A stretch of DNA of 64,000 nt from Onishia taeanensis (GCF_900100755.1 NZ_FNCI01000003.1:417574-481573); one strand, 5' to 3'; numbered from the stretch's first letter, positions 9,983 to 20,576 are shown. Translations and numbers: made by a program. The notes: generated by a model from the letters alone, not told the origin.

Positions 9983-10795
9983 ATGACCTGGCTCAAGTAC
10001 CTAGTGTTGCCCCCCGTCATCAACGTCCTGCTGGGTGTATTGGGGCTGCTTTTCTGGCGCCGCCTGCCCTGGCTGGGAGCGTTCATGCTACTTCTTGGCG
10101 TGGGCGGCCTGCTGTGGCTTGCCACCCCCACCGCCAGCCATTGGCTGCGAGCCGGCCTGGAGCCCTACCCGCCAGTGACCCAGGACGAGCTGGCGTCGAC
10201 CCAGGCCATCCTGGTGTTGGGCGGCGGCCGCGACTACCAGAGCCCCGAATTCGGCTGGGGTGATACGCCCAACAACGCCACCTGGCGCCGCCTCGCCTAT
10301 GCCGCGCACCTGCACCGGCTCAGTGGTTTGCCCCTCATGGTCAGTGGTGGGCGAATGCACGGCGAGAAGCGTGCCGAGGCTACGCTGATGAAACTGGCAT
10401 TGAGGGACAGTTTTGGGCTGGAACCCACCTGGGTGGAAAGCCAAAGCCGTAATACAGCGGAAAATGCTCGCTTCAGCGCGGCCATGCTGCAACAGGCAGG
10501 GATTCATCGGGTGGCGCTGGTATCCCAGGCCTGGCACTTACCGCGGGCCGTGCGCGAATTCGAGGCGGCGGGGATCAGCGTTCTGCCCGCCCCCACCGAC
10601 TTTGCCAGCCCGCCGCCAGACAGCCTCTGGGCCTGGCTGCCCCGCGCCTACCATCTGCGCCAGAGCAGCCAGGCGCTTCATGAGTGGCTTGGGCGTGGCG
10701 TGTTAGAAATTCGCGAATGGCTGAACAACGATGTCGCGGCACTGCGCGACAAGAGCGTTAGCTTCTGGACTTCGACATTGTCAGACGCCCTCTAA
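9983..10795 (+). CDS. ElyC/YdcF-family (DUF218) membrane protein
   Basis: 270 residues: two N-terminal hydrophobic segments (about 5-25 and 30-48), then a DUF218 domain. Features seen are ILVLGGGRDY (start of the fold), NNATWRRLAYAAHL, LPLMVSGGRMHGE, and ESQSRNTAENARF, in which the S-RNT-EN signature is typical of the family. ElyC in E. coli is needed for peptidoglycan/lipid-carrier homeostasis at low temperature; the exact activity is unknown, and that role is inferred by homology only. The gene ends convergently with the GntR regulator, the two frames overlapping by 4 bp at their stops. Confidence 0.85.
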   Translation: MTWLKYLVLPPVINVLLGVLGLLFWRRLPWLGAFMLLLGVGGLLWLATPTASHWLRAGLEPYPPVTQDELASTQAILVLGGGRDYQSPEFGWGDTPNNATWRRLAYAAHLHRLSGLPLMVSGGRMHGEKRAEATLMKLALRDSFGLEPTWVESQSRNTAENARFSAAMLQQAGIHRVALVSQAWHLPRAVREFEAAGISVLPAPTDFASPPPDSLWAWLPRAYHLRQSSQALHEWLGRGVLEIREWLNNDVAALRDKSVSFWTSTLSDAL

Positions 10796-11538
10796 GCGTC
10801 CGCTTGGCTCAGAGATTGGCCGCGCCCGAAAAGCGCACCGAGGTCGATGGCCCCAGTCGGCGTCCGCAGATCCAGCAGCGCTTCGAGGGAGTTCAGGTGC
10901 GTCTGCACTCTTGCACGGGCGGCATCGGGCTGACCGGCCACCAGTTGAGCCAGCAGGTCGTCATGGTCGCCTTCCAGATAACAAGACGCCAGGTCCGCGG
11001 GCTTGTAAAGGGCGATCACGATGGAGGTTCGCAGAATCAGATCCCCCAGCATGGCCCCCAGGGTTCGGTTAGGGGAATGTTCGGCCAGGCAGTGGTGAAA
11101 GGCCAGCGACGCCTCGATGCGCCGTTCTTCGTCGCCTTCCGCAAAGGCCGCCTTCTCGGCTTCAGCCAGCGCCGCGAGGCGCTGGCGCAGCGCTTGGGTC
11201 AAAGATCCGGTCATCAGGGCCACCACTTCGCCCTCGATCAGGCGACGCGCCGAGAAAATCTCGCGGGTCTCGTCAACATCGGGAGACGCAATCCGCGCGA
11301 CCTGATTGGGCCGCTGGACCGCTACATGGTTGGCGACCAGCCGAGTCAGCGCCTTGCGCACCACCGAGCGACTGACCCCAAAGGCCTCGCCCAACGCCAC
11401 CTCGGGTAGCCGCGTGCCCGGCGGCAAGCGCTGCGTCAGCACCGCCCGACGAACCTGTTCGACGATCTGTTCATCGCTTGCGCGACTGCCCGACGAGATG
11501 TCGTTGCCATGCCGTTCCTGTTGCCAACTGCCGCTCAT
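10792..11538 (-). CDS. GntR/FCD-family transcriptional regulator
   Basis: DNA-binding repressor or activator with a small-molecule effector domain. The N-terminal winged helix (about residues 20-88) includes EQIVEQVRRAVLTQRLPPG and the recognition segment EAFGVSRSVVRKAL. The C-terminal domain is all-helical FCD, with candidate metal-binding histidines in FHHCL, GDHDD and VQTHL. The gene sits next to a RutR-like regulator and purine-degradation genes, so a role in purine catabolism is a reasonable inference, but the effector is unknown. A four-copy 13-bp direct repeat lies 135-190 bp upstream of the start and may be its own operator. Confidence 0.88.
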   Translation of the reverse strand: MSGSWQQERHGNDISSGSRASDEQIVEQVRRAVLTQRLPPGTRLPEVALGEAFGVSRSVVRKALTRLVANHVAVQRPNQVARIASPDVDETREIFSARRLIEGEVVALMTGSLTQALRQRLAALAEAEKAAFAEGDEERRIEASLAFHHCLAEHSPNRTLGAMLGDLILRTSIVIALYKPADLASCYLEGDHDDLLAQLVAGQPDAARARVQTHLNSLEALLDLRTPTGAIDLGALFGRGQSLSQADA

Positions 11539-11673
11539 ACTCGCCGTCCGTCTGGGCCACGCCTCGAAAGAAGCCTGCCACTGCCTGAATGGATAACTTG
11601 AACCTCATCTGGCCCGAATAAACCGGCGTGGTCATCCTGGCCACCTGACTGGAGCACCATTGTATACCGGGAT

Positions 11674-11733
11674 TGTATGATTGGTTTGTACGATTGGTTT
11701 GTATGATTGGGTTGTACGATTGGTTTGTATAAC
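11674..11733. repeat. Four-copy 13-bp direct repeat upstream of the GntR gene
   Basis: Tandem units of 13 bp with consensus TGTAYGATTGGTT begin at 11674, 11687, 11700 and 11713, and a partial fifth (TGTATAAC) begins at 11726. Position 5 alternates T, C, T, C; the third unit has one further change (GGGT for GGTT). The array lies between the two regulator genes: downstream of the RutR-like gene and upstream of the GntR gene on the minus strand. It is AT-rich against its GC-rich surroundings and encodes nothing in a conserved frame. The unit contains ATTGGT and TTGTA elements reminiscent of GntR-family half-sites, so an operator array is possible. Confidence 0.85.
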
Positions 11734-11741
11734 AGGTCAGC

Positions 11742-12428
11742 CTAGCCGCGAATTCCACACCCCTTGAGAATCAGCCGACACAGAAAATCGGTGATGTGCT
11801 GATAGTCCTGCTCGCCCAGTGCGTCGCGCCCGGTAATGCCCAGCACCTGGGGTTCGAAGTCGGCATAGTGCTGAGTCGCCGACCAGATCAGGAAAATCAG
11901 CCATACCGGGTCTACCGGGTCCATCAGGCCCCGCTCGGCCCATTGCTCGAAGACCCGGGCCCTGGCCTGCACCCAATCACGTAGCTCGCCCCGCAGGTAG
12001 TCCTGCAGGAAAGGCGCACCTCCGAGCACTTCGGCGGCAAACAGCCGCGAGCCCTGGGGGTGCGCTCGGGTCAGCGCCATCTTGCTACGAATGAAAGCTT
12101 CCAGTATCTCGGCCGGATCATCATCGACGCTGATGTCGTCAAGCATGGCATTCCAGCGCGCCATCATGCGCTCGAGCAGCGCCACATAGAGCCGCCGCTT
12201 GCTTCCCACGTAGTAGAGCACATTGGACTTGGGCAGCCCCGCCGCTTCGGCGATCGCCTGCACGCTACCGCCCCGATAGCCGTGTTGCGCAAAGACCGCC
12301 TCGGCAGCCTCGAGAATTCTTTCCTCGTTGCGCTGGCGAATCGCCGAGGCCTCGCTTTCTCCGGCGCTGGATCTTGAGCTGGCACTAGAGCTGATCGGCG
12401 AACTGCCGACCTCGGAAATCACCGTCAT
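11742..12428 (-). CDS. rutR: RutR-like TetR-family regulator of nucleobase catabolism
   Basis: TetR-type regulator whose whole length resembles E. coli RutR, which senses uracil/thymine and controls pyrimidine and purine degradation. The N-terminal HTH includes EERILEAAEAVFAQHGYRG and IAEAAGLPKSNVLYYVGSK. The ligand domain keeps the RutR stretches HPQGSRLFAAEVLGGAP and LIFLIWSATQHYADF. The frame opens at 12470, but the ATG at 12428 (228 residues) gives a more typical length; the ribosome-binding site is weak for both. The gene is divergent from xdhA, and the 198-bp gap holds a perfect RutR-type operator. Ligand specificity is not shown by the sequence. Confidence 0.85.
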   Translation of the reverse strand: MTVISEVGSSPISSSASSRSSAGESEASAIRQRNEERILEAAEAVFAQHGYRGGSVQAIAEAAGLPKSNVLYYVGSKRRLYVALLERMMARWNAMLDDISVDDDPAEILEAFIRSKMALTRAHPQGSRLFAAEVLGGAPFLQDYLRGELRDWVQARARVFEQWAERGLMDPVDPVWLIFLIWSATQHYADFEPQVLGITGRDALGEQDYQHITDFLCRLILKGCGIRG

Positions 12429-12569
12429 CGCAGGTCTCGAGGTGGGATGAAAAACTTTCGGCCCAGGCATGCCTCATGCCGGGACCGAGCGCTCAACTTG
12501 ACGCCGCCGGCCGAAGCCGTCATATCCGGCGCTTGCACTGGCGGGCACTTTGCGCCAACCTTTGATCAT

Positions 12570-12587
12570 CTTGACCATTTGGTCAAG
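12570..12587. promoter_or_regulatory. RutR-type operator palindrome upstream of xdhA
   Basis: CTTGACCA-TT-TGGTCAAG is a perfect 8-bp inverted repeat with a 2-base spacer. Its core matches the published E. coli RutR consensus TTGACCA-NN-TGGTCAA at every fixed position. It sits 40 bp before the xdhA start and about 140 bp from the start of the divergent RutR homologue, so it could serve both genes. Confidence 0.85.
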
Positions 12588-12626
12588 AACTAACGCCTGC
12601 CAACAATAACAACCTGGAATCGCGCG

Positions 12627-14115
<1,489 letters not shown>

Positions 14116-14132
<17 letters not shown>

Positions 14133-16575
14133 GCTATCTGCCGCTTCTGCTGCGCCCGACAGGGCCGGTGAGGAATACGCTGGCGATACCAAGGGCGTCG
14201 ATGCCAAGCGCCTCGATAAGAAGGCGGCGCAGCGACATGAGAGCGCCATCAAGCATGTCACCGGCCAGGCGGCCTATATCGACGACCTGCCGGCACCAGC
14301 CAACGCGCTGCATATTGCCATCGGCCTGTCGCCGCTGGCCCATGGCCGTCTCGAGCGGCTCGATCTCGATCCTGTGCGGGCCATGCCGGGCGTGGTCGAT
14401 GTCATCAGCTTCCACGACGTGCCGGGCCACACCGACATCGGCCCGGTCTTTCACGGTGACCCGATCTTCGTCGAAAACGAGATCAGCTACGCCGGCCAGT
14501 GTCTGTTTGCCGTAGCCGCCGACAGCCACGACGCCGCACGCCGCGCCGCCAAGGCCGCGATCATCGAGATCGACGAGCAGCCGGCGAGCCTGGACCCGGT
14601 CGCCGCCACCGAAAAGAATGACCTGGTGCGCCCCACTCACGTTCAGCAGTCCGGCGACTGGCAGCAGTCGCTGAGTAACGCCAGGCATGTGGTCTCGGGA
14701 GAGCAGTTCATCGGCGGCCAGGAGCATTTCTATCTAGAAGGCCAGGCCTGTCTGGTCACTCCCAGCGAGGACGAAGGCGTGGTGGTGCATACCTCTAACC
14801 AGCACCCCAGCGAGACCCAGAAGCTGGTCGCCGAGGTACTGGGCATTCCCTTCCATGCGGTGACCGTGGAGGTACGCCGGATGGGTGGCGGCTTCGGTGG
14901 CAAGGAGACCCAGGCCTCGCCCTGGGCCTGCATCGCCGCGCTGATCGCCCGTCGCACCCAGCGTCCGGCTCGTCTGCGGCTATCCCGGGGCGACGACATG
15001 CGCCTCACCGGCAAGCGCCACCCCTTCCATAGCCGCTATCGGCTGGGAGTCGATGACGACGGCGTCATTCAGGGCGGCGATATGACCCTGATCGGCGACT
15101 GCGGCTACTCGCCGGATCTTTCCGAGGCGATCGTCGACCGGGCCATGTTCCACGCCGACAACGCCTACTCCCTGGGTGCAGCACGCGTTACCGGGCACCG
15201 GGCGCGCACCCACACCGCCTCGAACACTGCCTTTCGCGGCTTTGGTGGCCCCCAGGGCATGATGCTGATCGAGCAGGCAATGGACGATATCGCCCACCGC
15301 CTGGGCGAAGACCCGCTGACCATTCGCAAGCGCAACCTCTACCGCCATGGGCGTGAAACGACCCACTACGGCCAAGAGGTGGAACAGCTCGATCTGCTGC
15401 ATAGCCTGATCGGCCAACTCGAATCGAGCAGCGACTACTGGGCGCGCCGCGCCGAGATCAGCGCCTACAATGCCCGCAGCCCGATCATCCGTCGCGGCCT
15501 GGCGCTGACGCCGGTGAAGTTCGGCATCTCCTTCACCGCCAAGCACCTCAACCAGGCCGGCGCCCTGCTGCACGTCTATACCGACGGTAGCGTGATGATC
15601 AATCACGGCGGTACCGAGATGGGCCAGGGCCTGCACACCAAGGTCTGCCAGGTAGTGGCCCGCGAACTGGGGCTCGAGCTTTCCTGCGTAAGCATCAGCG
15701 CCACCCGCACCGACAAGGTGCCCAACACCTCGCCCACGGCCGCCTCCAGCGGCGCCGACCTCAACGGCCAGGCGGCCCGGGATGCGGCACTCAAGCTGCG
15801 CGAGCGGCTCTTCGCCTTTGCCCTGGAAACTCTATGGCCGCAGGCCGGGTTGAAGCTCGGCGATCTGCAGCTGAAAGGCGGCATGCTGATGGCGGGCAGC
15901 GGCGAAGGAAAGTACCGCATCGCCTGGGGCGAGCTGGTCCAGGCGGCCTACATCGGCCGTGTCTCGCTCTCGGCCCAGGGCTTCTATTCGACGCCGCTCA
16001 TCCACTACGACCGGGAAGCCGCCAAGGGCCGGCCCTTCTACTACTTCGCCTATGGCGCGGCGGTCAGTGAGGTCGCCGTGGACACCCTGTCCGGCGAGTA
16101 CCAGGTAACGCGGGTGGATATCCTGCACGACGTCGGCGACTCCCTGAACCCGGCGATCGACATCGGCCAGATCGAGGGCGGTTTCATTCAAGGCATGGGC
16201 TGGCTGACCAGCGAGGAGCTCAAGTGGAATGACGCCGGGCGCCTGCTCAGCGACGGTCCCGCCACCTACAAGATTCCCGCCTTCGGTGATCTGCCGGCGA
16301 CCTTCAACGTCGAGTTGCTCGAGGGACACCCCAATTCCCAGGCGAGCATCTATCGCTCCAAGGCTGTGGGCGAGCCGCCCTTCATGCTGGCGATCTCGGT
16401 CTGGTCGGCATTGCGCAATGCGCTTGCAAGCCTAGCCCCCGACGGGCAATGTCCGCGGTTGGATACGCCCGCCACCCCGGAACGCGTACTAATGGCCATT
16501 GCGGCGATGCAAGACCATGGCGACAAAGGTCCCGCAGGCCACCCCCGGGAGGACGATGCCCATGTCCAGGCCTGA
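14116..16575 (+). CDS. xdhB: Xanthine dehydrogenase large (molybdopterin) subunit
   Basis: Catalytic subunit that binds the molybdenum cofactor. In 819 residues the a/b hammerhead domain begins near ESAIKHVTGQAAYIDD, followed by Mo-cofactor motifs RRMGGGFGGKE, NTAFRGFGGPQG and GTEMGQGLHTK. The C-terminal KAVGEPPFML carries the catalytic base Glu753 (equivalent to Glu730 of R. capsulatus XdhB). All expected cofactor loops are present, so the enzyme should be active. The ATG at 14116 is preceded by GGAGGTG and overlaps the end of xdhA; the 3' end overlaps xdhC by 14 bp. Confidence 0.96.
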
Positions 16576-17461
16576 CGCTGACGCCGGTCGCTTCCAGATG
16601 GCCGGCCACTGGCATGCTGCCCTGCACCGGCTTCAGGAAGATGCCGAACCCCATGTGCTGGCGACCCTGGTCGGGGCTGCGGGCTCAACGCCCCGAGAAC
16701 CCGGCACCAAGATGGTCATCACGCCAGAGGAAAGTTTCGATACCCTGGGGGGCGGCACCTTCGAATACCAGCTGATCGCCGCCGCCCGGCAGGCCCTGGC
16801 CAGGGGCGATACTGCACCTAGCCTCGAGGCCTTCCCGCTAGGCGGCCGCTCCGGCCAGTGCTGCGGTGGCTATGTGCATGTGCTGATCGAACCCTTCGCC
16901 GGCGCCGAGCGACGTATCACCCTGTTCGGCGCCGGCCATGTTGGCCAGGCCCTGGCAGGCCTGATCGCCCCCCTGCCCTGGCGCCTGGACTGGTTCGACA
17001 GCCGTGCCGACGCCTTCCCGGCGTGGGCCAGCGCCGAGCCGGGGCCAGCGCGCCTGCGACTTCATGCAAGCGGGGCGGAACCAGCGGCGATCTCAACTGC
17101 CGTGCAATCGCTGCCGCCGGGTAGCGATGCGCTGGTGATGACCCACGACCACGGCCAGGATCTGGCGCTGATCGACGCCTTGCTTGAGCGTCACGACCTG
17201 ACCTCGATCGGCCTGATCGGCTCTGCTAGCAAGTGGGCAAGCTTCAAGCGCCGGCTAACCGAGGCCGGCCATGACGCTGACGCCATCGCCCGCGTGCGCT
17301 GCCCCATCGGCATCGCCGGCGCCGATGGCAAACGACCCTACGAGATCGCCCTTGCCGTGGTAGCCGAACTGATGACGCTGGCTCCCGCCCGGCCTGACGC
17401 GCCGGACAAACGCGGCATTACCCCCGAGACGCTGCGCCAGGCCTTCGGCCCGGACCGCTAA
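16562..17461 (+). CDS. xdhC: Xanthine dehydrogenase accessory protein XdhC
   Basis: Chaperone that binds molybdenum cofactor, promotes its sulfuration and delivers it to XdhB. The N-terminal XdhC/CoxI domain has LATLVGAAGSTPREPGTKM and a Cys-Cys segment (SGQCCGGYVHV). A Rossmann domain begins at ITLFGAGHVGQAL, with IGLIGSASKWASFKRRL near the end. The frame opens at 16499 inside xdhB, but GGGAGG at 16547-16552 is well placed for the ATG at 16562 (299 residues). An ATG at 16556 is too close to that site. Last gene of the xdhABC cluster; guaD follows at 80 bp. Confidence 0.92.
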   Translation: MSRPDADAGRFQMAGHWHAALHRLQEDAEPHVLATLVGAAGSTPREPGTKMVITPEESFDTLGGGTFEYQLIAAARQALARGDTAPSLEAFPLGGRSGQCCGGYVHVLIEPFAGAERRITLFGAGHVGQALAGLIAPLPWRLDWFDSRADAFPAWASAEPGPARLRLHASGAEPAAISTAVQSLPPGSDALVMTHDHGQDLALIDALLERHDLTSIGLIGSASKWASFKRRLTEAGHDADAIARVRCPIGIAGADGKRPYEIALAVVAELMTLAPARPDAPDKRGITPETLRQAFGPDR

Positions 17462-17540
17462 GTTCTCAGATCGCCAGGCACTCACGTTAGCCGCGATACC
17501 CCCTCGCTACGTCTTTGACTATCGCTGGAGATGATTTCCC

Positions 17541-18887
17541 ATGACCGACCCCCGCCCCACCATGCGCGTGCTGCGAGGCCCACTGGTGCGCTTTCTCGAT
17601 GACCCAGGCGAAGACGACCAGCCGGCGCCGGGCAGCCTGTCCTACCTTCAAGACGGCGCCCTCTGGCTCGAGGATGGCCGGGTGCGGGCCGTGGGGAGCT
17701 ATCAGGATATCTCACCGCAACTGCCGGCCGGCATCGAGGTGGTGGACTATACCGGCAAGCTGATGATGCCGGGCTTCATCGACAGTCATGTCCACTATGT
17801 ACAGCTCGATATCCTGGCCTCCTACGGCCGCCAGCTGCTCGACTGGCTCAACGATTACACCTTCCCCGAGGAGTGTCGTTTCGCACAGCGCGCCCACGCT
17901 GACGCCGTGGCCGAGGCCTTTCTCGACGAACAGTTACGAGCCGGCACCACCACCGCCCAGGTATTCTGCAGCTCGCATCCCCAGTCGGTAGATGCCTTCT
18001 TCACTGCCGCTCAGCGCCGGGGGCTGCGCATGCTGGCCGGCAAGGTGCTGATGGATCGCAACGCCCCGGCGGCACTCACCGACACCGTTACCAGCGGTGT
18101 CGCCGACAGCGAACGGCTGATCGCTGACTGGCACGGCAAGGACCGGCTCGGCTATTCGCTGACCCCGCGCTTCGCGCCCACCTCAACGGCCGCCCAACTG
18201 GAAGCGACCGGCGCCATCCTCAGGGCCGCTCCGGACCTGCACCTGCAGACGCACCTGGCCGAGAATGCCGGCGAGATCGCCTGGGTGGCCGAGCTGTTCC
18301 CGGAAGAAAGAGACTATCTCGGAGTCTATGAACGCTATGGCCTGGTCGGCCCCACCAGCACCTTCGCCCATGGCATTCACCTGGACCAGGCGATGCGGGA
18401 ACGGCTGGCCGGGGCCGGCGCCAATATCGCCTTCTGCCCCACCTCGAACCTTTTCCTCGGCAGCGGCCTCTTCGACCGGCTGGGATGCCGCGAGGTGGGT
18501 CTTGCCACCAGCCTCGCCAGCGACGTCGGCGGTGGCACTGACCTCTGCGGCTTCGCCACCCTAAAGGCCGCCTATCAAGTCGGCCAACTGCTCGGCCAGC
18601 CGCTGACCGCCTGGCAGGGCTTCTACCGCCTGACACTCGGCAATGCCCGGGCGCTGCATCTCGATCGCCACATCGGTGCCCTGCAACCCGGCCAGGAGGC
18701 CGATATCGTAGTGCTCGACCCGGCGGCTACGCCGCTGCTGGCCCGGCGCACGGCGCGCATCGGCAAGACAGCAAACCTGGAATCCTCAAGCCTCGGCGAG
18801 CTGCTCTTCGCCTTGATGATGCTTGGCGACGATCGCAGCGTTTTCGCCACCTGGGCCGGCGGCGAGTGCCTGCATAGCCGCGAATGA
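17541..18887 (+). CDS. guaD: Guanine deaminase
   Basis: Amidohydrolase converting guanine to xanthine, the substrate of the XdhAB enzyme encoded just upstream. In 448 residues, PGFIDSHVHYVQ holds zinc ligands His83 and His85. Later active-site elements are LQTHLAEN, TFAHGIHL and SLASDVGGGTD, the last being diagnostic for guanine deaminases. The C-terminus carries the usual composite-domain segment GALQPGQEADIVVLD. A TGGAG ribosome-binding site precedes the ATG. The gene lies 79 bp after xdhC in the same direction and is probably co-transcribed or co-regulated. Confidence 0.95.
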   Translation: MTDPRPTMRVLRGPLVRFLDDPGEDDQPAPGSLSYLQDGALWLEDGRVRAVGSYQDISPQLPAGIEVVDYTGKLMMPGFIDSHVHYVQLDILASYGRQLLDWLNDYTFPEECRFAQRAHADAVAEAFLDEQLRAGTTTAQVFCSSHPQSVDAFFTAAQRRGLRMLAGKVLMDRNAPAALTDTVTSGVADSERLIADWHGKDRLGYSLTPRFAPTSTAAQLEATGAILRAAPDLHLQTHLAENAGEIAWVAELFPEERDYLGVYERYGLVGPTSTFAHGIHLDQAMRERLAGAGANIAFCPTSNLFLGSGLFDRLGCREVGLATSLASDVGGGTDLCGFATLKAAYQVGQLLGQPLTAWQGFYRLTLGNARALHLDRHIGALQPGQEADIVVLDPAATPLLARRTARIGKTANLESSSLGELLFALMMLGDDRSVFATWAGGECLHSRE

Positions 18888-18904
18888 AGAATGCAGTAGC
18901 CCAG

Positions 18905-18942
18905 GGGCTAAGCTGAAGGGCTAAGCTGTAGGGCTAGAGCTG
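18905..18942. repeat. Three-copy 13-bp direct repeat at the guaD 3' side
   Basis: Units GGGCTAAGCTGAA (18905), GGGCTAAGCTGTA (18918) and the partial GGGCTAGAGCTG (18931) follow each other without gaps. The array fills the space between the convergent guaD and the following minus-strand gene, and its last unit runs into the stop and final codons of that gene. It has no clear terminator shape. Confidence 0.75.
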
Positions 18943-19548
18943 CTGCATCCACTGCCGGATGCGGTGACGTTGGCGCCGGCTTGAGAGCCGCTGCGTGTCG
19001 AGGCCATTAGGAGTGATCTGATCGTCATCGCCTTCTAGATCGAGGCGAAAGCTCCGCCGAGCGCCGACCGGGTTGTCCTCGGAACCATAAATAGCGACGA
19101 CTCGGATCTCGAGGGTTTGATAGCCGCTAGGGGGTAGATCACTGCGGCCATCGGCATTGAGCCCATGCTGTGCCGTGAGATGCTTAAGGATGCTCCTGAA
19201 GCTGCCGACGTGCAGGTACTCACCTGAGTCGAGCGGCCCCTGATGGCTGCTATAGTGCTGCTGTTCACCCTCGGACTGCTGATAGTCAACGAGATCGAGC
19301 TGCTTTTCGCCCTCGTCGGTCTTGAGCACCGCAATGATATGCTGGACGAAGATCGCCTCCGCACTCATGTTGCTGATCAGGCAAAGGGAAGACAGGTTCT
19401 TGCCGCTGCCGCGGTTGATGATGATGCGCGGGCGCCGCTGGCGCACATAGCCGTTGTAGAGCAACTGCGCGTAGAAGACCCAGATCATTAGGGTCAGGAT
19501 GCCGGTAACGGCGCTGATCGCGCCGGAATTCTGGTTGAGCCACTCCAT
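18934..19548 (-). CDS. Unrecognised protein with one N-terminal membrane helix
   Basis: I do not recognise this family. In 204 residues, a hydrophobic helix at about 9-32 is followed by a basic stretch (YVRQRRPRIIINRG) and a soluble, probably cytoplasmic domain with beta-strand character (SSLCLISNMSAEAIFVQHII). It ends in an Arg-rich tail (SSRRQRHRIRQW). The topology suggests a membrane-anchored cytoplasmic domain. It is convergent with guaD, and its stop lies in the last unit of a 13-bp repeat. The next minus-strand gene upstream, also an unknown membrane protein, is 130 bp away, so the two may form a pair, but nothing assigns a function. Confidence 0.7.
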   Translation of the reverse strand: MEWLNQNSGAISAVTGILTLMIWVFYAQLLYNGYVRQRRPRIIINRGSGKNLSSLCLISNMSAEAIFVQHIIAVLKTDEGEKQLDLVDYQQSEGEQQHYSSHQGPLDSGEYLHVGSFRSILKHLTAQHGLNADGRSDLPPSGYQTLEIRVVAIYGSEDNPVGARRSFRLDLEGDDDQITPNGLDTQRLSSRRQRHRIRQWMQQL

Positions 19549-19681
19549 GTGAAATCCCTCTCCCTGGCAAGTTTACGCTGCGCTTTCGCCAGCGCACGCT
19601 AGGGTAACAACTCTGGCCTGCCCTGGCCGAGCTCTCGGTATTGGGCCTGACACATACTCAGCCTGCAAAAATTCAGACGCA

Positions 19682-20563
19682 TCATGTCTGCGTCAGCGCA
19701 GGCGGGTGTCGGGGTGAGCGAGTGATGCCAGCGGCAAGATAGCGGGCGCCGCGATAGCTGAGATAGAGAAAGCCCAGCGGCATCAGCATGGTCTGGACGA
19801 GAAACAGCATGGTCAGCTCGACGAGGTTTCGGGTCATGGCATCGAAACGGTCCATGGCGGCCTGAACCCGGTCTTTGACGCCATTGCCCAGTCGATCCTT
19901 GAGGCTCTGCCACCAGCCCTGATCCTCGCCTTGTGCATCATCGGCGACCACTTCATCCTCGGATGTCGTTTGATCGGCGATTCGCTCGAGCACCGCTTTA
20001 TCTTGCTCGAGCTCGCTGTAGAGGGCCTCACGGGAATCGGTGATATACAGAGTTTCGACGCCGGCACTGGCCAGGGCCACGGCAATCACCGCAAAGCGCA
20101 GGAAGGCCGCAACGATCAACAGCCGCCCGGCTATCCCTCGCCAACCCGGCTTGCCCAGGTGCAGCACCGTCAACATGGCCACGCAGCCAAGCGACAGCGC
20201 CGCCTTGACCGGCACGCTGCCGGCGATACCCAACAAAAGCTTCTGGAAGGCCAGCGACACGGTGGAGGCAAACATCACCCAGGAGAAGCGCTCGACCATG
20301 TCGTTGGCCGGGTCGAGCACCTCGCCAAACTGAATCTGCACCAGCAGGGCATCCCCGGTGACCGACTGCAGCACCGAAATCACCGCATTCAACGCCTTGG
20401 CCAGGGCAAAGCTCTGGAAGGCGCTGGCCAGGGTGGCATCGAGGGTGCTGGCGGCCAGCGCTTCGGGAAGCGGCAGCCAAGCCAGCGCCGCCAGCACCAA
20501 GAGCCCCAGGCTCGCCAGGGTGCGGCGCGGCGACAGAGCGGTCTGCCGGCTAGCCATCGTCAT
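19682..20563 (-). CDS. Unrecognised multi-span membrane protein
   Basis: I do not recognise this family. From the ATG at 20563 (293 residues) there is a probable signal or first TM segment (TLASLGLLVLAALAWLPLP, ending ALAAS), then further hydrophobic segments near FSWVMFASTVSLAFQKLLLG, AALSLGCVAMLTVL and LLIVAAFLRFAVIAVALA. A charged, coiled-coil-like section rich in Glu/Asp follows (ELEQDKAVLERIADQ), then a final membrane helix (LTMLFLVQTMLMPLGFLYL). The frame opens at 20605, but that start would overlap the deaminase gene by 29 bp; the ATG at 20563 lies 14 bp after that stop. Its function is unknown. Confidence 0.7.
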   Translation of the reverse strand: MTMASRQTALSPRRTLASLGLLVLAALAWLPLPEALAASTLDATLASAFQSFALAKALNAVISVLQSVTGDALLVQIQFGEVLDPANDMVERFSWVMFASTVSLAFQKLLLGIAGSVPVKAALSLGCVAMLTVLHLGKPGWRGIAGRLLIVAAFLRFAVIAVALASAGVETLYITDSREALYSELEQDKAVLERIADQTTSEDEVVADDAQGEDQGWWQSLKDRLGNGVKDRVQAAMDRFDAMTRNLVELTMLFLVQTMLMPLGFLYLSYRGARYLAAGITRSPRHPPALTQT

Positions 20564-20576
20564 GCTGCTAGGCCCA

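Noticed and set aside
11674..11733. Possible CRISPR array
   Set aside because: Units are 13 bp with no spacers, and no cas genes are in the window.
11471..11758. 95-codon minus-strand frame with repeated Asn-Gln-Ser-Tyr-Asn-Pro residues
   Set aside because: The repeats come from translating the 13-bp DNA array; the unit is not a multiple of three, the frame overlaps the GntR gene, and no ribosome-binding site is present.
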